64,000 nt of DNA from a virus, in IMG/VR virus record IMGVR_UViG_3300007640_006547, positions 1 through 64,000 of that record; one strand, written 5' to 3'. Below the pieces are notes generated by a model that worked only from the letters and a program-made list of their open reading frames with translations, was not told the DNA's origin and did no database searches. The translations under genes were made by a program, and so were the position numbers. Within the stretch, counting starts at the first letter, position 1, and each line of letters opens with the position of its first letter. Of this stretch, positions 1-8,629 are shown one piece after another.

Positions 1-344
1 TATGCACATTCGTGTTCTAGTGAAACAATACCCAATCTTAACTTTGGATTATGATAGTTCCATGCAAATTGATCTGCAACTACGCTTAGTTGACTAGGAT
101 ATACCAACATCATACTCCATGCAACTAAATGACCGGTGTCATCATAATATCCTAATATTTCATTATCTTCATAATCTTCTAAAAAGATGGGCATCACGCT
201 TTTAAATTTTTTATACCGACAATATCTAACATAAATGTTATTTAATTCTTCGAATGACCAATTCTTTAGAACTTTTACTTTATCGTTACCCAATAAAGAA
301 TAGTTTGTTTTGCTCAAATCAATCCTTGAGTAGTGATATTCCAT
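1..344 (-). CDS. Partial protein of unknown function, possibly GNAT/aminoacyl-transferase-like
   Basis: An open frame starts at an ATG at 344 (first residues MEYHYSRIDL) and runs off the left edge, giving 114 codons. It overlaps the end of the radical SAM gene next to it by 31 nt, as expected for the last visible gene of the minus-strand operon that begins at 4558. The visible part has a stretch reading ILGYYDDTGHLVAWSMM followed by AWNYHNPKLRLG. That pattern of an acidic turn, a strand, then 'NPKLRLG' reminds me of the acyl-CoA N-acyltransferase fold of aminoacyl-tRNA-protein transferases. This is a weak resemblance only. No clear Shine-Dalgarno precedes the ATG, so start and function are both uncertain. 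Confidence 0.6.
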   Translation of the reverse strand, partial: MEYHYSRIDLSKTNYSLLGNDKVKVLKNWSFEELNNIYVRYCRYKKFKSVMPIFLEDYEDNEILGYYDDTGHLVAWSMMLVYPSQLSVVADQFAWNYHNPKLRLGIVSLEHECA

Positions 345-1228
345 TTTTTTGTTAACCTTATATCTGCCACACAACTACAAGTATTTTTTGTGCAAATTAT
401 TCTTTGTAAATCTATGTTATAATCTTTCCAAACATTTCCATATTTGACTGTCCTACATGCCGCGCCGTATATACTGCCATCTTTATCTATATATAGGTAA
501 TTATCGCCTTGCTGACATTTCCAACCTTTATATTTATTTTTCCCGTCTCTAATATAAGCATATAAATCATCAATTACTTTTCCATTTTGTTTTAATTCTG
601 AATTGGAAAAATGACTATTTCTATAATCAATACTGTTTTCATTCCATGTCTGATATGTTCTAGACATAAGGAGTTTATCTTCTTCTGTGTAATTTATTGC
701 ATCATCATTTATAAACTTGAATGCAAAACTACAATTTTGTATATTATTTGATTCTATTTTATCGGCTAATTCTAAACATTTTTGTTTGTATGCAGGATTA
801 TACATAATAAACACATTTGTAATGTATTTTGAGGACAAAATTTTTGTAATATTCAAAAAATGATCTACATCAGCAAATTCGGCATGAAACGAAAGATAAA
901 TTCTATCCAAAGGGGCTTTGAAAGACTTCCAATACCTTAAAGTACGAGAACCATTTGAACTAAAACTAATATCTGCTATGTCCTTTAACGCTTCACAAAA
1001 AATCTCTAAGCTAGGCCATAGTGTTGGCTCTCCTCCCATAATATCAAACGCAATTTTTTCACCGTTACTGAAATCCTTTACTAAGTTTATGATCTTATCA
1101 GTTTGTTTAGATGAAGGCCACCTATATTTACTATCATGCAATTCAGGTGCACAATATGAACAGGCATAATTGCATACTGTTGTACATTCCCATGTAACGT
1201 GCTTATATGGATTTGCAAGCTCAATCAT
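314..1228 (-). CDS. Radical SAM protein with C-terminal twitch/SPASM-like domain
   Basis: The 304-residue protein has the radical SAM cluster CNYACSYC (Cys19, 23, 26), which binds the [4Fe-4S] that cleaves S-adenosylmethionine, followed by GGEPTLW. Its C-terminus has the pattern GWKCQQG, then a Cys after 'YGAA', then CTKNTCSC, a short twitch/SPASM-like site that probably binds an auxiliary Fe-S cluster. The start is placed at the ATG at 1228; a TTG one codon upstream is less likely. It overlaps the preceding small gene by 8 nt (ATGATTGA). It belongs to the same subgroup as the radical SAM genes at 10555, 11487, 17342 and 29266. The substrate is unknown; peptide or sugar modification is possible. 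Confidence 0.9.
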   Translation of the reverse strand: MIELANPYKHVTWECTTVCNYACSYCAPELHDSKYRWPSSKQTDKIINLVKDFSNGEKIAFDIMGGEPTLWPSLEIFCEALKDIADISFSSNGSRTLRYWKSFKAPLDRIYLSFHAEFADVDHFLNITKILSSKYITNVFIMYNPAYKQKCLELADKIESNNIQNCSFAFKFINDDAINYTEEDKLLMSRTYQTWNENSIDYRNSHFSNSELKQNGKVIDDLYAYIRDGKNKYKGWKCQQGDNYLYIDKDGSIYGAACRTVKYGNVWKDYNIDLQRIICTKNTCSCVADIRLTKKWNITTQGLI

Positions 1229-1445
1229 CAAGAACTAACCTAATGTTTTTTCCGGGTCCTGTTTTGCTAGGCAAGTCACCGTATTGGTCAATATACCAAT
1301 GTATAACAGCACAATACCAATTCCAACTGTTATGATGTGCTTCTTTGTTAAACATCCAAATATTGTTATTTGTTGCTTCCATTGTGCTTAATGCTCTTGC
1401 ACTTTCTAATTGTAACTGTCTTACTGAAAAATTACTTAAATCCAA
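1221..1445 (-). CDS. Small protein of unknown function
   Basis: This 74-residue frame sits between the methyltransferase-like gene and the radical SAM gene and overlaps both, so it is probably a real operon member. The only start that uses the full frame is TTG at 1445, directly after an in-frame TGA, with AAGG about 10 nt upstream. An internal ATG at 1382 would leave 53 residues. The centre is rich in Trp and His (NSWNWYCAVIHWYIDQYGDLP) and the tail is basic then acidic. I do not recognise a family. Because it precedes a radical SAM gene with coupled translation it could be a substrate or partner, but no leader-peptide signature is visible. Confidence 0.5.
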   Translation of the reverse strand: MDLSNFSVRQLQLESARALSTMEATNNNIWMFNKEAHHNSWNWYCAVIHWYIDQYGDLPSKTGPGKNIRLVLDD

Positions 1446-2346
1446 TTCTCATAAACCTTGTGTATTTTGGTAAATCTCTTTTACCATTATATAAAACTTT
1501 ACGCATAGTAGTCATTGCTTCAAACTCTTGCAAACTATTTACACAGTTTACATGATCATCTATATCAAAGTAATCATTATTTTGTAAAACTACTAATTTT
1601 CCATCTGGAATTTTAGCATACCAATCTGAGAAATTTTGTATATGTTCGCAGCTGGTGTTTATTATTGTATCTGGTTTATCAAGAATAGGCTTACTCATTC
1701 TATTATTAGCATTGCTCCAACTTTCCCACCAATGCTCATCATATGTTATATGCATGATATCTTTGGTAACTGATTTAAAACGCCAGTTGTCTACAAACCA
1801 TGGCTTGTTAAATGTTTCAGCAATGTCAACACAAGTTGGATCAATATCAAAACTTCGTATCTTGTCTACTTTCATACCACTTTCAAAAAGCATTGTAGCA
1901 AGTGTAGCATACCATCCAGCACACAAATACACTGTTCCTAAATCTACTTTTTGTTTTTTAAGTTCTTCAACTAACCATAATTTACTTTGTAATTGTCCTC
2001 TACTAAAACAATCGTCCCAAATTTCAGTTTCATTTACAAAAAAGTTTTTAAATGCTGCAATAAATTGTGTATCTACATATCTTTCAAGAATAGGCCACAG
2101 TTTCCACGTATTGTCTTCCAAGATAAGTTTTCTTAAATCATCATCATTGGCCAATCTAAAAATACTATGCAAATTATTTTCTAAAACTGCTTTACGTAAA
2201 TCATCTTTTGTGCCGTTAACATCATCCGGAAGCAATCTAAATATACTTGATAAATCTTTGTCTGTATATGCCCTACGTAAATCAGAAATTTTACTATTTG
2301 TTGGAAATAACAATTCAAATCTATCTAATAACTCAAATGTTTGCAT
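1432..2346 (-). CDS. Class I SAM-dependent methyltransferase-like protein
   Basis: The 304-residue protein has a glycine-containing loop in 'CAGWYATLATMLF' followed by 'IRSFDIDPTCVDIA', which fits motif I and the acidic end of strand beta2 in a Rossmann methyltransferase. Later it reads INTSCEHI and VVLQNNDY. The start is set at the ATG at 2346 because AGGAG lies about 10 nt upstream; an ATG 33 nt further upstream is open but has no such site. It overlaps the previous stop by 14 nt. A shorter paralogue at 19623 shares the block from 'GQ.QSK.WL.E' to the C-terminus. The first ~110 residues here are extra and show two to three copies of an 'LRKA.LE.N..SIFRL' helix repeat. Substrate unknown. Confidence 0.75.
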   Translation of the reverse strand: MQTFELLDRFELLFPTNSKISDLRRAYTDKDLSSIFRLLPDDVNGTKDDLRKAVLENNLHSIFRLANDDDLRKLILEDNTWKLWPILERYVDTQFIAAFKNFFVNETEIWDDCFSRGQLQSKLWLVEELKKQKVDLGTVYLCAGWYATLATMLFESGMKVDKIRSFDIDPTCVDIAETFNKPWFVDNWRFKSVTKDIMHITYDEHWWESWSNANNRMSKPILDKPDTIINTSCEHIQNFSDWYAKIPDGKLVVLQNNDYFDIDDHVNCVNSLQEFEAMTTMRKVLYNGKRDLPKYTRFMRIGFK

Positions 2347-4558
2347 TTTCAAACTGCTCCTGTAACCAATCAAAGTCATTGATCTTTTTCAATGCTTGTA
2401 AATCTCCTTGGTGCAACATACCATATGCAGCGCCTGCTTTTGCTCCTGCAATAGCATACTTACCATATTGTCTTTGTTCTCCAACACTGCACCAAATTTT
2501 CAAACGCTCATTTGTTTCATCGTCTTTTTGTCTGTCAATTACTTTACTAGATAATTTACAACACTCTCTAAATCCACTTTTAAAACTGTTGAATGCATCT
2601 GTATTAAATGCAGTGACATTACTAATATCATGCACTGCTTTAAACTTGCCACTAATACTAGTTGTCATATCAGGTTTGCTAATATCCATGTTTATGGTTA
2701 ATTCTTTTGGAAAAAGTTTTACACCGCCATACCCGTATACCATGTCATTAATTGGATTTTGACTACGCCATACATGAACTGTTTCTTTGTCCCAACGTGC
2801 AACTTGATAATCAAATTTAAAATCATCTACTATGATTGCATCACCGTCAACGATCCAAAACATATCAGTATCACATAATTTTGCTGCTTCAATGTGTGCT
2901 TGGTGGATGCCTTTTACTCCATGCACACGTTTACAGTTTGGAAAACGTTCTAATATACGATTATAATTTTCATCAGCATTAGGTTCTTGGTAACTAATAA
3001 AAACAATATCATAAGGCTTTGGTGTTGATATAACTATGTTTACTTCTTTTTTAGCAGCAATAAATTTGTATTCAAATTCTCTTTTGCTAAACTTTGCCTG
3101 TTTGCTACATAACACAATACCATCGTGATACTTGCCATTTAGATAAGCATGATTGATTGATCTATCGTAATGACGATCATGACTAAAATAGGTATCGAAT
3201 TGAAATCTACTAGTAGGATTTACATAATCAGGTATAATCCAAAACATTTCTGTTTTGCTGTTTTTCAATGCTTTCAAATAATCATCATAGGTTTTTGGTT
3301 TAAATATTTCATACTTACCTGGCCCGCTTGCTTCGATATCCCATTCCTTTGCATTGACTAAAAATCTATGTTCAACTTCACGCTGTGTTAGAGGACGATG
3401 CTTGCTGCAAAGGAACAATCCGTTATACAAATCTTCACCTTGCACCTTGTGTATAAATGCATGATTTTGTTTTCTATCATACTCGTTGTCGTGTGTGAAA
3501 TAAACATCAGGAATAGTTGACGAAATATTAGCACTACCCATCCAAAACATTTCAGTTGTACTACTTTCTAACGCCTCTAAGTATTCATCATAACTATCTA
3601 TATCAAAATAATCATATGCTTTAGGACCACTACCTACTACATCCCATTCCTTTGCATTAACTAAAAATCTATGTGTAATTTCTTTTTCATTAAGCGGAGC
3701 ATGTTTGCTACATAAGAACAAGCCATTACGTTTATCTCCGCAATGCAAAAAATTGTGATTTGTTTTTCGATCATATTCGTTATCATGCGGAAAATACAAA
3801 TCAGGAATATCTGCTTTAATATTAGCACTACTCATCCAAAACATTTCAGTTTTGCTATTAGCAAATGCATGTAAATAATCTTCATAATTATCAATTTCAA
3901 AAACATCATAGTTTGTCCGTGTGCTACCTACAATGTCATGTTCAATCCTATTTACTAGAAATCTATGTTCTATTTCACGCTTGCTTAATTTTGCACGTTT
4001 ACTACACAAAAATAAACCATTATATGCTTCAAATTCAGTTAAAAATGCATGATTTTGTGCTCGTAGCTGCGATTCATGATGTGTAATATAATAAGAATTA
4101 ACTAACTCTTTGTTGTGTTGTATATTTTTTGTGCTGATCCAAAACAAATCAGTTGCAGTATGTTCAAGAGCTTGTAAATATTGATTATAAGTGTCTACGT
4201 AAAATAAATCAAACGGTTTAGGTTTACTTGCAACAACATCTACTTTTTTTTGCTGCACAAAAAATCTATGCTCTAATTCTCTAGAGCTAAAATTTATATT
4301 TTTAGGAACTAAACATATTCCGTCATAAGTTTTATCATTTAAAAAAACATGTGTAATATCTTGGCTGTAATCATCAGGCACATAATCAAAGTTAAAATCT
4401 TTTTCAACTTCTATGTCATCAAAAACAATCCAAACAAATTTAGTCAAACTGATTTGCTGTGCTTTTTGCACAGTGTCGGCTTTTTTTGCTACGAAAACTC
4501 TTTGCTTGAGTTGGTTATATTGTTCTTGGTTGTTTCCTACAAACACAATGTCAAACAT
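2333..4558 (-). CDS. Five-repeat protein fused to a GT-A-like glycosyltransferase domain
   Basis: The 741-residue protein has two parts. Residues 1 to about 510 are five tandem units of ~100 residues, each with Y(D/E).F..-DxYxxYLxAL, then T(E/D)MFW, then 'YFxHDNEYDR..NHAF', then NGLFLCSK and 'REIEHRFLVN'. Residues ~511-741 form a glycosyltransferase-like domain starting YDIVFISYQEPNADE, with a DGD metal-binding type motif near residue 570. That domain is paralogous to the whole protein at 35252-36181. It is the first gene of a five-gene minus-strand operon. A near-perfect TTGACA/TATAAT promoter ends 5 nt before its ATG. The repeats could be degenerate glycosyltransferase or binding modules; donor and acceptor are unknown. 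Confidence 0.8.
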   Translation of the reverse strand: MFDIVFVGNNQEQYNQLKQRVFVAKKADTVQKAQQISLTKFVWIVFDDIEVEKDFNFDYVPDDYSQDITHVFLNDKTYDGICLVPKNINFSSRELEHRFFVQQKKVDVVASKPKPFDLFYVDTYNQYLQALEHTATDLFWISTKNIQHNKELVNSYYITHHESQLRAQNHAFLTEFEAYNGLFLCSKRAKLSKREIEHRFLVNRIEHDIVGSTRTNYDVFEIDNYEDYLHAFANSKTEMFWMSSANIKADIPDLYFPHDNEYDRKTNHNFLHCGDKRNGLFLCSKHAPLNEKEITHRFLVNAKEWDVVGSGPKAYDYFDIDSYDEYLEALESSTTEMFWMGSANISSTIPDVYFTHDNEYDRKQNHAFIHKVQGEDLYNGLFLCSKHRPLTQREVEHRFLVNAKEWDIEASGPGKYEIFKPKTYDDYLKALKNSKTEMFWIIPDYVNPTSRFQFDTYFSHDRHYDRSINHAYLNGKYHDGIVLCSKQAKFSKREFEYKFIAAKKEVNIVISTPKPYDIVFISYQEPNADENYNRILERFPNCKRVHGVKGIHQAHIEAAKLCDTDMFWIVDGDAIIVDDFKFDYQVARWDKETVHVWRSQNPINDMVYGYGGVKLFPKELTINMDISKPDMTTSISGKFKAVHDISNVTAFNTDAFNSFKSGFRECCKLSSKVIDRQKDDETNERLKIWCSVGEQRQYGKYAIAGAKAGAAYGMLHQGDLQALKKINDFDWLQEQFENANI

Positions 4559-4563
4559 ATCAT

Positions 4564-4592
4564 ATTATATATGTTCTAAATAACATTGTCAA
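4564..4592 (-). promoter_or_regulatory. Sigma70-type promoter of the 4558-1 operon
   Basis: Reading the minus strand, TTGACA (4592-4587), 17 nt, then TATAAT (4569-4564), both perfect consensus. Only 5 nt separate the -10 box from the ATG at 4558, so transcription would start at or beside the start codon and give a leaderless message. Confidence 0.7.
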
Positions 4593-4605
4593 GACCTAAT
4601 TGACC

Positions 4606-4613
4606 GATAAATA
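4606..4613 (+). promoter_or_regulatory. T4-late-type promoter box, GATAAATA
   Basis: Seven of eight positions match the T4 late consensus TATAAATA. It lies 18 nt before the ATG at 4632, with AGGAG in between, so this message would have a normal leader. This fits a structural gene expressed late. Confidence 0.55.
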
Positions 4614-4631
4614 TACTATAGGAGACATGCT

Positions 4632-6488
4632 ATGGAATTATATGAAGGTGGCCAATATCGCATTGATATTGTAGGAGGCGATAGCTCGCTGATTGTTGAT
4701 AGTAGTTCAGGAACAATTAGAGCAAATATTGAAAATCACAATGGCGAAATTGTTTTTGATTTAGATATTAGAAAATTTTATGGTTCATTTCAAGGAAATG
4801 TTTATGATATTGATAGTGATATAGCATACGATTCGTCTCTAAAAACATTTCATGGAACATTTGACGGAACATTAACCAATAAAGGCTATGTAGTGATTAA
4901 TCAGCATAGCTCTAACGTTCCATTAGCATCTGACATCTACGGTCCTGGCAATGTTCTTTCTTATGATAGATTACAAAACAAATTTTATGGGAACTTTACA
5001 GGTAACATTGTTGATTCCAACGGTAATGTTTTGCTTTCAACAGATTCAGACTTTCCAAAAATAATTGCTGATGTCCAAGGTAACGTTTTTGATAGCAGCG
5101 GTGTTGTAATATTAGATGTTGAAAACAATCGTTTGAATAACATTGCATACTCAGGAAGTATACAAAAGCAAATCACTCCAGGAAACTATGATTACGCATA
5201 CAATCAAGCTACAGATATTTTTAAAGGTAAGTTTTACGGAAATATAATTGACGAGTCTTCAAACATTCTAATAGATGTTGACACTCATAAAATTAATATT
5301 CCTTTATATAGCGATATTAGAAGTTTAATAAACGGCCAAGTTATATATGACGCAAATACCGAAACCTTTGCAGGAAATGTATCAGGCGATATTGTAGATG
5401 ACGGATACGATATAGTTTTGAACCCAAGTTTGAGAATGTTACAAGCTAGTGTATACGACGACCAAGGCAATATATTGTTAGATTTTGAAACCGGCGAGTT
5501 CCACGGATCTATAGTATCTCAATCTTCAACTACACTTGAAGGTAATATTGTAGACGGTGGCGATGTGATTTTTGCATTGCAAACCAGAACCTTTTTAGAA
5601 GATATATCTGGTAATTTTGTTGGCAGCTTTAAGGGTAATCTTTTAAACGGTGATGACAACTATGTTTTTGACTATTCAGCTAATCAGTTAAATGCAGAAA
5701 TTGTTAGTGCAACAACATTAAATGGACACCATGTAGGAACGCATTCAGGTAATTATACACATTCAGACGGTGTTTTATTTGATGCAACATTGAAACACTG
5801 GAGCGGTGTTAGTCTAAACGGTAATATTTTTGCAGATAATGGGTTAGAAGTTTTTGATCCTTCAGCAAATACATTATCTACAACTACTGTATATGCAGAT
5901 AATATCGTTGCTACAAGTTTAGATCTTGACACTATCGAAATAACATCGGAAGGTATAAGTGTAATTGTTGAAAGCGCATACAGTATCCCAGCATTAACCG
6001 GAAAATTTTACCGTGCTACACAGCCAAATATTCCCGACTGGTATCAACAAGGTTTTAGAGTAGAAGCTATTGGTGGTTCATGGTTAGACCCATTACCAAT
6101 TACAGCAGGAACAAAACTACCTGCCCTTGCATTTAATGCAGCAATTGCAATCAATCCTGATCCAGAAGATTCTACTTACGAAAACGATACCGAAATGCAA
6201 TTTGCCACTATTGCAGGCATTTATGCAAAAGTTCCTGATGATGCAACAATTAGCTTATCGGCAGGTGAGCATAGAGGTTGCCCAGGCGAATTAATCTTTG
6301 CTACACAATCACCAACCTATGGTAGCAATTACATGATATTTGATTCTAATGGACAACTTGCGGTATCATTAAAAGATTTTAAAGTTCATGGAGAAACAGG
6401 AGTAATACCTAGTAATACAAGCACACCTGATAGTTGGTTACAAGCAACTGTTAACGGCGAAACAAAGTTTATTCCACTTTATAGCTAA
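4632..6488 (+). CDS. Beta-repeat tail-fibre-like virion protein
   Basis: The 618-residue protein is built mostly of short beta repeats of the form F.G.F.GN(I/V).D..GN.(L/V)LD, at least ten copies over residues ~30-400, typical of trimeric phage fibres. The last ~150 residues (from 'ALTGKFYRATQPNIPDW') form a distinct C-terminal domain ending NGETKFIPLYS, a type seen at the ends of T4-like cyanophage structural proteins. AGGAG lies just before the ATG and a late-type box upstream. Unlike the other fibre genes it is far from the tail block and sits within the enzyme region, so it may be an adhesin and a candidate target of the nearby modifying enzymes (inference). Confidence 0.75.
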   Translation: MELYEGGQYRIDIVGGDSSLIVDSSSGTIRANIENHNGEIVFDLDIRKFYGSFQGNVYDIDSDIAYDSSLKTFHGTFDGTLTNKGYVVINQHSSNVPLASDIYGPGNVLSYDRLQNKFYGNFTGNIVDSNGNVLLSTDSDFPKIIADVQGNVFDSSGVVILDVENNRLNNIAYSGSIQKQITPGNYDYAYNQATDIFKGKFYGNIIDESSNILIDVDTHKINIPLYSDIRSLINGQVIYDANTETFAGNVSGDIVDDGYDIVLNPSLRMLQASVYDDQGNILLDFETGEFHGSIVSQSSTTLEGNIVDGGDVIFALQTRTFLEDISGNFVGSFKGNLLNGDDNYVFDYSANQLNAEIVSATTLNGHHVGTHSGNYTHSDGVLFDATLKHWSGVSLNGNIFADNGLEVFDPSANTLSTTTVYADNIVATSLDLDTIEITSEGISVIVESAYSIPALTGKFYRATQPNIPDWYQQGFRVEAIGGSWLDPLPITAGTKLPALAFNAAIAINPDPEDSTYENDTEMQFATIAGIYAKVPDDATISLSAGEHRGCPGELIFATQSPTYGSNYMIFDSNGQLAVSLKDFKVHGETGVIPSNTSTPDSWLQATVNGETKFIPLYS

Positions 6489-7156
6489 TGTTTGAATACT
6501 ATTACAACACAGTGCCAGGCAAAGGCCTGTGTAGAAATAATCTTGTATATACAAGCAAGATAGACAGACAAAACAATCTGTTTAGTGTTCATTACACAGT
6601 AGATCAAAACTATCACAAAAATCAATGTTTACCTCAAAGTGTGCTGAACGAAAAATGGCGTAGAGAATTTAAGTATACACTAGAAGCACCTCATACACTA
6701 GATGTAAAAGAACTAGACAGTATTAAACGTAGAATAATTTTTAACATACAAGGCGACGACTTTTGGCAACTTGCTAATTGTGATTGGCGTAATTTTGATA
6801 AAGTATTGCCAGACTGGCAAGAACAAATGCTCACTATACTACAGGACTATAGAAATAAAGGCATTTGGAAATACAGTTTACATCCAAGCAGTTTTTTTAT
6901 CATAGATGATCAGCTTAGAACTATAAATCATTTTTTTTGTTACAGTGATGACGAACCAGAAGTAAGTATAGAAAGTGTGCTAGATCATATTAGCAAAGAT
7001 AGACAAGCAAAACTTTTTGAATATTTAAATTACAACGGAATAGATCCAAGCAAAACCTTTTCTTTTAAGTTTTATGGAGGTGTCGTGTTAGATAACTTTA
7101 ATAACGATTACCCTAAAGAATTTATTGAGTTAGCAAAGAAAATTTATATGGCATAA
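6488..7156 (+). CDS. Conserved-looking protein of unknown function
   Basis: The 222-residue protein starts at an ATG that overlaps the previous stop in TAATG, so it is translated together with the fibre gene. The middle reads 'YSLHPSSFFIIDDQLRTINHF', which loosely resembles the catalytic-loop to DFG region of a degenerate kinase fold, but the usual Asp residues are not in place and I do not assign it. It has no signal peptide or membrane segment. Coupling to the fibre gene suggests a chaperone or modifying partner, by position only. Its 3' end overlaps the convergent gene at 7122 by 35 bp. Confidence 0.65.
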   Translation: MFEYYYNTVPGKGLCRNNLVYTSKIDRQNNLFSVHYTVDQNYHKNQCLPQSVLNEKWRREFKYTLEAPHTLDVKELDSIKRRIIFNIQGDDFWQLANCDWRNFDKVLPDWQEQMLTILQDYRNKGIWKYSLHPSSFFIIDDQLRTINHFFCYSDDEPEVSIESVLDHISKDRQAKLFEYLNYNGIDPSKTFSFKFYGGVVLDNFNNDYPKEFIELAKKIYMA

Positions 7157-7778
7157 CTTGACGTAATTCATTTATCCAAAAATCATTTGTTATAAACTTT
7201 ACACCTGTAGTAGTAATACAAAATTTATTCATTGCTCCGCGTCTGTTGATTTCGTTTAATAACGGTGAAATATATTTGTCAAATACAAATCTTGGATTTT
7301 CTCCGGCACCAATAATTTCTACTGGTTTGTTTACCCAAGTCGATCTTTTAAGTAAACATCTAACTACCAATTGATATCTTGGAAATTGGCCAAAATTAGC
7401 AGCACTGTGATTACGTCCAGCATCCATTAGGTAGTATTTGCCGTCTGATTCTAAAGGATACATTTTGTTATTGTTTAGGTCAAATAATGCTGCTTGATCT
7501 CCTGATATATTCAAATGATATCTGTTGTCAATATCACTGTGAGCAAAATAACAAGTTCCAGACTCTTGACGTATAATTCTTGCTTCGCCTATGTTTTGTA
7601 AAGGTTGTAACAAACGTTCAAATACTGTGCCGCTATATTCAGGCAATATTTCCCATGGATCATAGAAAAAATCTCCTTTAGGTTTGTTTAAAACAGTTTT
7701 ACCTGTCATTTCTTGGCATAGCGCATTGGCTTCTAAAAGTGTAGCAGGAGTTGTTGTAAATTCAGTGTTAGTTAGCAT
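7122..7778 (-). CDS. Aspartyl/asparaginyl beta-hydroxylase-like 2OG oxygenase
   Basis: In this 218-residue protein, 'HSDIDNRYHLNIS' (His near 78), then 'DAGRNHSAANFG' (His near 124) and 'PRYQLVVR' match the layout of the cupin-like Asp/Asn beta-hydroxylase family: iron-binding His residues, an 'N-His-S..N' strand and an Arg for 2-oxoglutarate. The usual HxD is written here as HSD. The family hydroxylates Asp or Asn side chains, or small molecules. It is a single-gene transcription unit with TTAAATA 4 nt before its ATG. Two other oxygenase-like genes lie nearby (7805 and 14474). Confidence 0.65.
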   Translation of the reverse strand: MLTNTEFTTTPATLLEANALCQEMTGKTVLNKPKGDFFYDPWEILPEYSGTVFERLLQPLQNIGEARIIRQESGTCYFAHSDIDNRYHLNISGDQAALFDLNNNKMYPLESDGKYYLMDAGRNHSAANFGQFPRYQLVVRCLLKRSTWVNKPVEIIGAGENPRFVFDKYISPLLNEINRRGAMNKFCITTTGVKFITNDFWINELRQVMPYKFSLLTQ

Positions 7779-7782
7779 AAAG

Positions 7783-7790
7783 TATTTAAT
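7783..7790 (-). promoter_or_regulatory. Late-type box, ATTAAATA
   Basis: On the minus strand a TAAATA core ends exactly 4 nt before the ATG at 7778. The same spacing occurs at 14435, 14474, 22278 and 25421. Confidence 0.45.
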
Positions 7791-7804
7791 GAATAAGTAT
7801 TTGT

Positions 7805-8611
7805 ATGATACGTGGTTTCGAAAACTTACCCTACATCGACTTGGATCCTTTTTTAGACATAGAAGGATTTAAAAATTTAAATGCAGAAATCTGTAGAGGC
7901 ATGGCTCAAGCAAGACCATTCGCCAAAGAAGGCACATGGATGCCAGCAGGGTTTGACTTAAAAGACATGAGCTATATTGGCAATTGGAAGCCTGTATACA
8001 AAGCATTTGAAGAATACCAAGCACTAGAAGCAGATAATCCTATACGCATAGAAGGCGATAAGATTTTTCCTACAGACTTTACAAATTATGCCGAACGTAA
8101 TCAATTTGTTAGATATTTGAAAAGTGCCATGGGCGCACATGATCCGTATACTTACTATGTGCTACAAGAAGAAGGCACTAATATGAAAGACAGAGGTGCT
8201 GAACAAAGAGCAGCAACAGAAGAAAGTGATTACTTTCCAGGTGTTATGCGTTGGATAGCACAACTACAAGAAAAATCAATTGTAGAACACGTAGGTAGAG
8301 TTATGTTTTTTGTAAGTGAAGCAAGTAGTAGACCTTTTGAACATAGAGATTTAGATCCAGAAGTCAAAGACTATACTGATCACAACATCGAGTTTATTCA
8401 TATACGTCCAAACACCAAGCGTGGCTTTTATATTTGGGATCCAGAGCACAAACGCAAGCATTATGTAAATTCACATGCTTGTTTTTTCAATGATCAAGAC
8501 TGGCACGGTGGTGAATTTTCTATGGAACAAGAATATGGACTACGTATTGACTGTAAATTTACTCAAGAATTCAAAGAACGCATAGGAATAGGACACTTGA
8601 CACATTACTAA
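7805..8611 (+). CDS. 2OG-Fe(II) oxygenase-like protein
   Basis: The 268-residue protein has 'FEHRDLD' with an HxD pair at His180/Asp182, a second His in 'DQDWHGGEF' (His234) and an Arg 13 residues later in 'YGLRID' (Arg247). This order, HxD...H...R, is that of non-haem iron 2-oxoglutarate oxygenases, including the Asp/Asn hydroxylase group. The first ~120 residues are a separate helical region. It starts the plus-strand run that continues with the PP-loop gene and four radical SAM genes. Upstream is only 26 bp shared with the divergent gene, with a weak AATAAGTA box. The assignment rests on motif order alone. Confidence 0.6.
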   Translation: MIRGFENLPYIDLDPFLDIEGFKNLNAEICRGMAQARPFAKEGTWMPAGFDLKDMSYIGNWKPVYKAFEEYQALEADNPIRIEGDKIFPTDFTNYAERNQFVRYLKSAMGAHDPYTYYVLQEEGTNMKDRGAEQRAATEESDYFPGVMRWIAQLQEKSIVEHVGRVMFFVSEASSRPFEHRDLDPEVKDYTDHNIEFIHIRPNTKRGFYIWDPEHKRKHYVNSHACFFNDQDWHGGEFSMEQEYGLRIDCKFTQEFKERIGIGHLTHY

Positions 8612-8624
8612 AATGTGTTATAAT
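8597..8624 (+). promoter_or_regulatory. Sigma70-type promoter before the PP-loop gene
   Basis: TTGACA (8597-8602), 16 nt, TATAAT (8619-8624), both perfect. The -10 box ends 5 nt before the ATG at 8630, the same gap as at 4558, again implying a leaderless transcript. The -35 box lies inside the last codons of the upstream gene. Confidence 0.65.
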
Positions 8625-8629
8625 TTAGT

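Noticed and set aside
1655-2365. A 236-codon plus-strand frame opposite the methyltransferase-like gene
   Set aside because: It lies antisense to a frame with clear motifs, is rich in Leu/Ser/Cys as antisense frames in AT-rich DNA often are, and has no plausible ribosome site.
6488-7156. Kinase assignment for the 222-residue protein
   Set aside because: Only a loose resemblance around 'HPSSFFIIDD'; the catalytic Asp and the Gly-rich loop are not visible.
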